Assembly (NCBI GenBank): GCA_020047775.1
Contig: JAIFNK010000137.1
Location: 1-6,060, forward strand
Direction: 5' to 3'
DNA length: 6,060 bases
Source: Akkermansia sp.
GTDB lineage: Bacteria; Verrucomicrobiota; Verrucomicrobiia; Verrucomicrobiales; Akkermansiaceae
Shown piece after piece: positions 1-3,306 of this stretch. The notes under the pieces are model-generated. The model was not told the origin of the DNA. It did not search any database and worked only from the letters and a program-made list of their open reading frames with translations. The translations under genes were made by a program, and so were the position numbers. Each line of letters begins with the position of its first letter. Positions within the stretch are counted from its first letter, which is position 1.

Positions 1-37
1 CTTTCTGGAATTCCTGTCGCACTCGGGGTGCAATCAC

Positions 38-74
38 CGGAATCTATTGATTCCGAAGCACTTGATACTGTGCT
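38..74 (-). other. Two tandem stem-loops downstream of tRNA-Pro
   Basis: Reading away from the tRNA 3' end on the minus strand there are two stem-loops. The first is a 5-bp stem with an 8-nt loop (arms 57-61 and 70-74, AGCAC/GTGCT). The second is a perfect 7-bp stem with a 4-nt loop (arms 38-44 and 49-55, CGGAATC/GATTCCG). They begin 10 nt after the encoded CCA and could mark the transcript 3' end or a processing site. No T-run follows on the minus strand, so this is not a canonical intrinsic terminator. I see no coding sequence in positions 1-83. Confidence 0.3.
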
Positions 75-83
75 CCTTAACAA

Positions 84-160
84 TGGTCGGGGCGGCGGGA
101 TTCGAACCCACGACCTCCTCGTCCCGAACGAGGCGCGCTACCAGGCTGCGCCACGCCCCG
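84..160 (-). tRNA. tRNA-Pro, anticodon CGG
   Basis: The minus strand folds as a complete 77-nt cloverleaf. The acceptor stem is CGGGGCG (154-160) paired with CGCCCCG (88-94), with discriminator A (87) and a genomically encoded CCA (84-86). The D arm is GCGC-AGCCTGGTA-GCGC. The anticodon stem CCTCG/CGAGG carries loop TTCGGGA, giving anticodon CGG (plus-strand 124-126), which reads the proline codon CCG, a codon used repeatedly in valS in this window. The T arm is GTGGG-TTCGAAT-CCCGC. All stems are intact and nothing suggests a pseudogene. It lies 96 nt downstream of, and in the same direction as, the GNAT-hydrolase gene. I do not see a convincing promoter of its own in the gap. Confidence 0.97.
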
Positions 161-175
161 ACTCATTTGGCGTGT

Positions 176-191
176 CCCGCAGGAATGCGGG
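176..191 (-). other. Small GC-rich hairpin between hydrolase gene and tRNA-Pro
   Basis: A CCCGC/GCGGG 5-bp stem with a 6-nt loop lies in the 96-nt gap, 66 nt past the hydrolase stop codon. It has no following T-run on the minus strand, so a role in termination between the hydrolase gene and the tRNA is only a possibility. Nothing else recognisable lies in 161-256. Confidence 0.2.
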
Positions 192-256
192 CGACGGACT
201 GCGATTTTCCCGTTATTTCCGCGGGGATCAAGTGGATTTTACGGGGATGTGGCGGT

Positions 257-1849
257 TTACTTCGGCAGCTTGATTTCCGGCGCGTCGGTGAGCTCGATGC
301 TGGTGTCGAGGTTCTTCAGCTTTACCTTGCAATCAAACAGGTCCGTGCGCCGGTCGAGCCGGGGTGTGACGGAACCCGAGGCCCGCGAGCGATAGAGGTC
401 GCCGGTGTCGATGTCGGTGACGAGCAATGTTTCCACGTTGGAGTCAGCGATGGCCTGGATGCCGTCGCGGGCGAATTCGAAATCGGACGGCGTGAACACC
501 GCGGCCTGGCCGTAGTGGATGTCCATCGCCGGGACGCTCGGCAGATTGCCGATGACGCCGGCGGTGGCGACGAAGATCTGGTTCTCGATGGCGCGCGCCT
601 GGGCGCAGTAGCGCACCCGGAGTTGTGCGTGGCGGTCGTCGCAGCAGTAGGGCACAAAGAGGATGTCCACGCCCTGGTCCGCGAGGTAGCGGGTGGCCTC
701 GGGGAACTCGACGTCATAACAGATTTGCACCGCGATTTTGGCTTTCGGAGTTGGCAGGACGATGAGCTCGCTGCCGCCGGAGATGCCCCAGTAGCGCTTT
801 TCCGACGGGGTGATGTGCAGTTTCGGTTGGGCGATGTAGCGGCCCTCGGGATCGAAAATCAGGCACTTGTTATAGAGCTTGCCGTCCTCCTCGACCGGGT
901 GGCTGCCGCCGATGATGTAGAGGCCGTATTTCTGGGAGAGTCCGGACATCAGCTCGATGAAGGGGGCCGTGAAATCGGTGGACAGGCGGCGGATCCCCTG
1001 GATCGATGACAGCGGCTCGATGAAGGAAAGCAGCTGCACGGTGAAAAACTCGGGAAACAGGACGAAGTCGGAGCGGTAGTCCGCCGCCGTTTCCACCCAG
1101 TATTCCACCTGGTTGGCGAAGTCTTCGAAGCTGTCGATTTTTCGAACCTGGTATTGCACGCAGGCGATGCGGACTTTCGAAGACGGCTCCGTTTCGACAT
1201 AGTCGGGATTGAGCCACTCGATGAGGCTCGCGTGGTTGAGGCTGACGGGATCGGTGATGTAGTTGCGCAGGATGCCGCGGGCGACGAAGCCCTCACGCAG
1301 TTGGAAACTCAGCACGTTGTCGCGGATCTTGCCGTCCTTGACCTTTTGCACATACTCCTCGGGTGTCAGTTCGGCGGCCATCGCGGCATATCCTGCGAGA
1401 CGTCCTCCGGCGAGGATGCGGCGCAGATTGAGCCGCTTGCAAAGCACCCGCCGGGCTTCATACAGCGCCGCGCCGATGCCTTTTCCCTGGTCGTCGGGAT
1501 CGACATAGACGTCCGCACCGTAGAGCGTGTCGCCGCTCGGGTCGTGGTTGTGGAAGTAGCCGCCATCGGTGATGCCAGCGTAGGTGTGCTGCCGATAGGG
1601 ATCGCGGTCCGCCTTGATGATGAGCGACGCGACCGCGCCGACGATCCGGCCGTCGATGACTGCGACGAGTTGTCCGGCGGGGAATACTTTGAGATGGTTG
1701 TGCAGTTGCCGGACGCTCCACACCACGTTTTCCTCGCTGAGCAGCGGGAAGGCCCTGCTGTTCAGCTCGATGAGGCGGGGGAAATCCTCGGGTTCGACCT
1801 GTCGGATGAGAACTTCCCCGGCTTTGCTTTGATAGGTGGAAAATTCCAT
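257..1849 (-). CDS. Bifunctional GNAT N-acetyltransferase / carbon-nitrogen hydrolase (class 12 nitrilase-superfamily fusion)
   Basis: The gene encodes 530 residues in two domains. Residues about 10-215 are a GNAT acetyltransferase domain; the acetyl-CoA pyrophosphate loop is visible as Q121-G-K-G-I-G126 after the strand VYVDPDD. Residues about 225-510 are a CN-hydrolase (nitrilase superfamily) domain starting RIACVQYQV. Its Glu-Lys-Cys catalytic triad is intact: E267 in LFPEFF, K343 in [10 protein letters not shown] (with the supporting E350), and C377 in [12 protein letters not shown]. The RimI-like plus nitrilase order and the length (about 510-530 aa, like Bacillus YhcX) fit the class 12 branch. 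Substrates of both domains are not established; amide hydrolysis and acyl transfer from CoA are family chemistry. The protein is probably cytosolic, since I see no signal peptide or membrane segment. The ATG start is supported by GGGAG (plus-strand 1859-1863) 9 nt upstream. The stop is TAA. It is transcribed in the same direction as rpn upstream (295-nt gap) and tRNA-Pro downstream, so it probably has its own promoter in 1850-2097. Confidence 0.95.
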   Translation of the reverse strand: MEFSTYQSKAGEVLIRQVEPEDFPRLIELNSRAFPLLSEENVVWSVRQLHNHLKVFPAGQLVAVIDGRIVGAVASLIIKADRDPYRQHTYAGITDGGYFHNHDPSGDTLYGADVYVDPDDQGKGIGAALYEARRVLCKRLNLRRILAGGRLAGYAAMAAELTPEEYVQKVKDGKIRDNVLSFQLREGFVARGILRNYITDPVSLNHASLIEWLNPDYVETEPSSKVRIACVQYQVRKIDSFEDFANQVEYWVETAADYRSDFVLFPEFFTVQLLSFIEPLSSIQGIRRLSTDFTAPFIELMSGLSQKYGLYIIGGSHPVEEDGKLYNKCLIFDPEGRYIAQPKLHITPSEKRYWGISGGSELIVLPTPKAKIAVQICYDVEFPEATRYLADQGVDILFVPYCCDDRHAQLRVRYCAQARAIENQIFVATAGVIGNLPSVPAMDIHYGQAAVFTPSDFEFARDGIQAIADSNVETLLVTDIDTGDLYRSRASGSVTPRLDRRTDLFDCKVKLKNLDTSIELTDAPEIKLPK

Positions 1850-1960
1850 GGCCCAAGTCTCCCGAGAATCGCCACGGGGTCAAGCGGGGCTCTCATCGGC
1901 AATGGGCGGATGCCACGGCACCTGGGAACTATCAGCAAATCAAAGGCGGACACGCATCAT

Positions 1961-1990
1961 GAGGATTCTATTCGGTGGGATCCAATCCTC
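1961..1990. promoter_or_regulatory. Inverted repeat upstream of the GNAT-hydrolase gene
   Basis: A perfect 7-bp inverted repeat, GAGGATT (1961-1967) and AATCCTC (1984-1990), has a 16-nt spacer containing GGATCC. It lies about 112-141 nt upstream of the hydrolase start, in the region expected to hold that gene's control sequences. It could be an operator or a leader hairpin. No partner regulator is visible in the window, and a 7-bp repeat could occur by chance. Confidence 0.25.
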
Positions 1991-2002
1991 GTTGGAGCCG
2001 TC

Positions 2003-2022
2003 GCGAATCACAAGTCATTCGC
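2003..2022. promoter_or_regulatory. Second inverted repeat in the hydrolase upstream region
   Basis: GCGAAT (2003-2008) and ATTCGC (2017-2022) form a perfect 6-bp inverted repeat with an 8-nt spacer, a geometry common for dimeric repressor sites. It lies 13 bp from the preceding inverted repeat. I see no clear -35/-10 pair next to it, so the function is unassigned. Confidence 0.22.
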
Positions 2023-2063
2023 TGTCAATGCGGATATGGGTGATGCTTGAACGGCATTTTTGC

Positions 2064-2093
2064 ACCGTCGTGAGATCTATATTCGACGGTTTT
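2064..2093 (+). terminator. Stem-loop with short T-run (terminator-like)
   Basis: ACCGTCG (2064-2070) and CGACGGT (2084-2090) form a perfect 7-bp stem around a 13-nt AT-rich loop containing AGATCT, followed by TTTT (2090-2093) on the plus strand. In that orientation it resembles a weak intrinsic terminator, but no plus-strand gene precedes it. On the minus strand it lies 55 nt past the rpn stop and is followed by GCAAAAATG, not a T-run, so it would be a poor terminator for rpn. It may instead be a protein-binding palindrome. Confidence 0.3.
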
Positions 2094-2097
2094 CCCC

Positions 2098-2151
2098 ACA
2101 CTGGACAAACCCGGCCGCCTCTGGCAGCCATCCACCGCCGAATGTCACCGG
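2098..2151 (+). repeat. valS 5'-end fragment (leader fused to codons 44-50), left boundary of the rpn locus
   Basis: Positions 2098-2133 match the valS leader 3265-3300 at 33/36, differing at 2113, 2124 and 2127. From 2131 the sequence continues as valS codons 44-50 (3435-3455, the PPPNVTG signature), differing only at 2134. The composite match is 50/54. The 137 bp between the two valS segments are missing. The join falls on TCCGCC, which is present at both ends in valS (3298-3303 and 3435-3440). The copy is in the same orientation as valS, carries no valS start codon and is not expressed as part of ValRS. The rpn stop codon (plus-strand 2145-2147) lies inside it. It is best read as a decayed duplication or insertion scar. 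Confidence 0.75.
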
Positions 2152-2375
2152 CTCTTGAAGCGTGACTCATATTCGCGGTGCAGGCCCCGGTGGCGGGCTT
2201 CAAGCTCTTCCAGACCCATCGATCCCAAAGTGTCACTGGAACTGACCGGACAATTGAGAAACTCCTCGAAAGCTTGGATTTTACCGATCCAAAGACCTTT
2301 TTCCTGGCCTTCGACACGGCCTTCGACACGGCCTTCGACACGGCCCTCGGCTTTCAGCTTTTCTGCGACAGACAT
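2145..2375 (-). CDS. Candidate internally translated C-terminal protein (RpnS-like), nested in rpn
   Basis: An in-frame ATG (Met251 of Rpn) would give a 76-residue protein with the tetrapeptide repeat and the charged C-terminal helix but no nuclease core. In E. coli Rpn loci such small C-terminal proteins are translated separately, dimerise through the repeat-bearing helix and inhibit the full-length nuclease. Here the only translation signal visible is a weak purine run, GAAAAG (plus-strand 2382-2387), 6 nt upstream of the ATG. No other ATG, GTG or TTG near the repeats is a better candidate in this frame. The call is made by analogy; expression is not shown by the sequence. Confidence 0.4.
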   Translation of the reverse strand: MSVAEKLKAEGRVEGRVEGRVEGQEKGLWIGKIQAFEEFLNCPVSSSDTLGSMGLEELEARHRGLHREYESRFKSR

Positions 2376-3125
2376 GGCGTTCTTTTCGAGTTCGGGGTTG
2401 GTTGAGAGGGTATGATAAATTTTCTTCGCGTCAAGGTCGCTGTCGGAATGGAGCGCGTAGAGCAGCAAGAGTCCCAGCAGGTTGTCGGGAAGATCTTTCG
2501 CGGAGAATCCGGTCAACCATTGGAAAAACCGCAGTAATTCTTTCTGCCGGGCGAGCTTCATGAGTTGCAGCACGACACGCAGGCGGGTGTCGTTCTCCTC
2601 TGCTGCGGGATCAAAGCGGGTGAGGTCGAGCAGCGCGTGGTGGAATTTCGGGAGAAATGGCAGCAGGTCCGCGGCGAGTTCCTCGGGAAGTTCGAACAGA
2701 TCCTCGAAGGTGGTCGAGATGTTCCAGGTTTCCGGTCCTTGGTGGAAAACGAAGGGTAGCACGGGCGGAAGTGGTAAGCCGTGGGATTTGTGGCGCTGGG
2801 TGAAAATTTCCGTCACATAGCCAAGCAAACGCAGCGGCATCGCCGGGTCCGGGCTGCTTTGGTGCTCGAAGAGGAGGTAGAGCAGCGTCTCCCGCTCGCC
2901 AATACGAACGGAAAACAACAAATCGGAATGCATTTGTTGGAGACTGGATTTGACGAACGAGCCGGGCAGAACCATTAAGGATGGCCAGTCGATTCGGGCG
3001 ACGATGCCCGGCGGCAGGTGGCTCTTGAAAAACGCCGTGGCATGCTCCGGTTGCGAAAATACGGCCTTGAAAAATCCGTCATGGGTGTGAGTTGCGGGGG
3101 CGAGCGATTCTTCGGGTGCTTCCAC
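2145..3125 (-). CDS. Rpn family recombination-promoting nuclease (PD-(D/E)XK, 'putative transposase' family)
   Basis: The gene encodes 326 residues. The N-terminal family signature HDGFFKAVF (H15-D16, K20) is followed by the PD-(D/E)XK core: D68 in HSDLLFSV and E87-x-Q89 in LLFEHQS. Family members are metal-dependent DNA endonucleases that promote RecA-independent recombination; in E. coli they are toxic and linked to phage defence. Residues 261-273 are a (GRVE)n repeat and the tail (about 305-320) is charged and probably helical. The start is GTG: an in-frame TGA lies six codons upstream and the next in-frame Met (51) would remove the HD motif. AAGGA lies 11 nt before it. The gene is divergent from valS (181 nt apart) and flanked by valS-like direct repeats. 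Its G+C in two sampled lines (about 54%) is lower than in valS (about 61%), consistent with acquisition. I see no transposon terminal inverted repeats. Confidence 0.93.
   Translation of the reverse strand: MEAPEESLAPATHTHDGFFKAVFSQPEHATAFFKSHLPPGIVARIDWPSLMVLPGSFVKSSLQQMHSDLLFSVRIGERETLLYLLFEHQSSPDPAMPLRLLGYVTEIFTQRHKSHGLPLPPVLPFVFHQGPETWNISTTFEDLFELPEELAADLLPFLPKFHHALLDLTRFDPAAEENDTRLRVVLQLMKLARQKELLRFFQWLTGFSAKDLPDNLLGLLLLYALHSDSDLDAKKIYHTLSTNPELEKNAMSVAEKLKAEGRVEGRVEGRVEGQEKGLWIGKIQAFEEFLNCPVSSSDTLGSMGLEELEARHRGLHREYESRFKSR
2306..2345 (-). repeat. 12-bp in-frame tandem repeat, 3.3 copies, encoding (GRVE)n
   Basis: On the minus strand GGCCGTGTCGAA is repeated three times without mismatch and followed by GGCC, giving 40 bp of perfect period-12 sequence. 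It encodes residues 261-273 of Rpn as GRVE-GRVE-GRVE-G. A 12-bp unit keeps the frame when copy number changes, so replication slippage would lengthen or shorten the helix without breaking the gene. The perfect DNA identity, including synonymous positions, suggests recent expansion. Confidence 0.9.
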
Positions 3126-3181
3126 GGCATCGAGATTCCTTCAATCCGACCTCCGGTGCAAACACTTCCCGTTCGCGCTGT

Positions 3182-3187
3182 TACAAT
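3182..3187 (+). promoter_or_regulatory. Candidate -10 element (TACAAT) in the rpn-valS divergent region
   Basis: TACAAT differs from the sigma-70 -10 consensus at one position and lies 120 nt upstream of the valS ATG. The -35 region 17-19 nt upstream (CAAACA or TGCAAA) is poor, so support is weak. On the opposite strand the same bases read TATTGT and could serve rpn, again without a good -35. Both genes must be transcribed outward from 3126-3306, so a promoter for each is expected somewhere in this stretch. Confidence 0.25.
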
Positions 3188-3250
3188 AGGGAACCTGACC
3201 TATGCCCGGGAAGCCACTTGGCACAAGCGAAGGCCGTCTCCGGGGCAATT

Positions 3251-3263
3251 GGAGTGCAACTCC
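3251..3263 (+). other. Small hairpin in the valS leader
   Basis: GGAGT (3251-3255), loop GCA, ACTCC (3259-3263) form a perfect 5-bp stem directly upstream of the leader direct repeat. There is no T-box signature or T-run, so I do not assign a regulatory mechanism. It lies about 44 nt before the valS ATG. Confidence 0.2.
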
Positions 3264-3264
3264 G

Positions 3265-3306
3265 ACACTGGACAAACCCCGCCGCCTCTGCCATCCATCC
3301 GCCCCC
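3265..3306 (+). repeat. valS leader copy of the direct repeat flanking rpn
   Basis: This 42-nt stretch ends at the base before the valS ATG and is 37/42 identical, ungapped, to 2098-2139 on the far side of rpn, in the same orientation. It is C-rich, contains ACACTGGACAAACCC, and has no Shine-Dalgarno sequence. With the left copy it brackets about 1.1 kb containing the whole rpn gene. Recombination between the copies would remove rpn. Confidence 0.8.

Noticed and set aside
84..160. tRNA-Pro as an integration (att) site
   Set aside because: No second copy of the tRNA 3' end and no integrase gene are present in the window.
47..1009. Long plus-strand open frame (320 codons) opposite the hydrolase gene
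   Set aside because: It runs through the tRNA and then antisense to the GNAT-hydrolase gene; its composition is that of a reverse-strand shadow in GC-rich DNA and it shows no family motif.
1154..2050. Plus-strand open frame of 298 codons overlapping the hydrolase 5' part and the intergenic region
   Set aside because: Mostly antisense to the GNAT domain, biased composition, no homology recognised.
2306..2345. Repeat array as a CRISPR
   Set aside because: The units are 12 bp, contiguous without spacers, and in frame within a coding region.
3126..3306. T-box riboswitch in the valS leader
   Set aside because: No T-box consensus, no specifier-loop architecture and no terminator/antiterminator pair are visible; only a 5-bp hairpin.
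2098..3306. rpn as an insertion sequence with terminal inverted repeats
   Set aside because: The flanking copies are direct, not inverted, and match the valS 5' region; no terminal inverted repeats or short target duplication were found, and the 'transposase' label of this family is historical.
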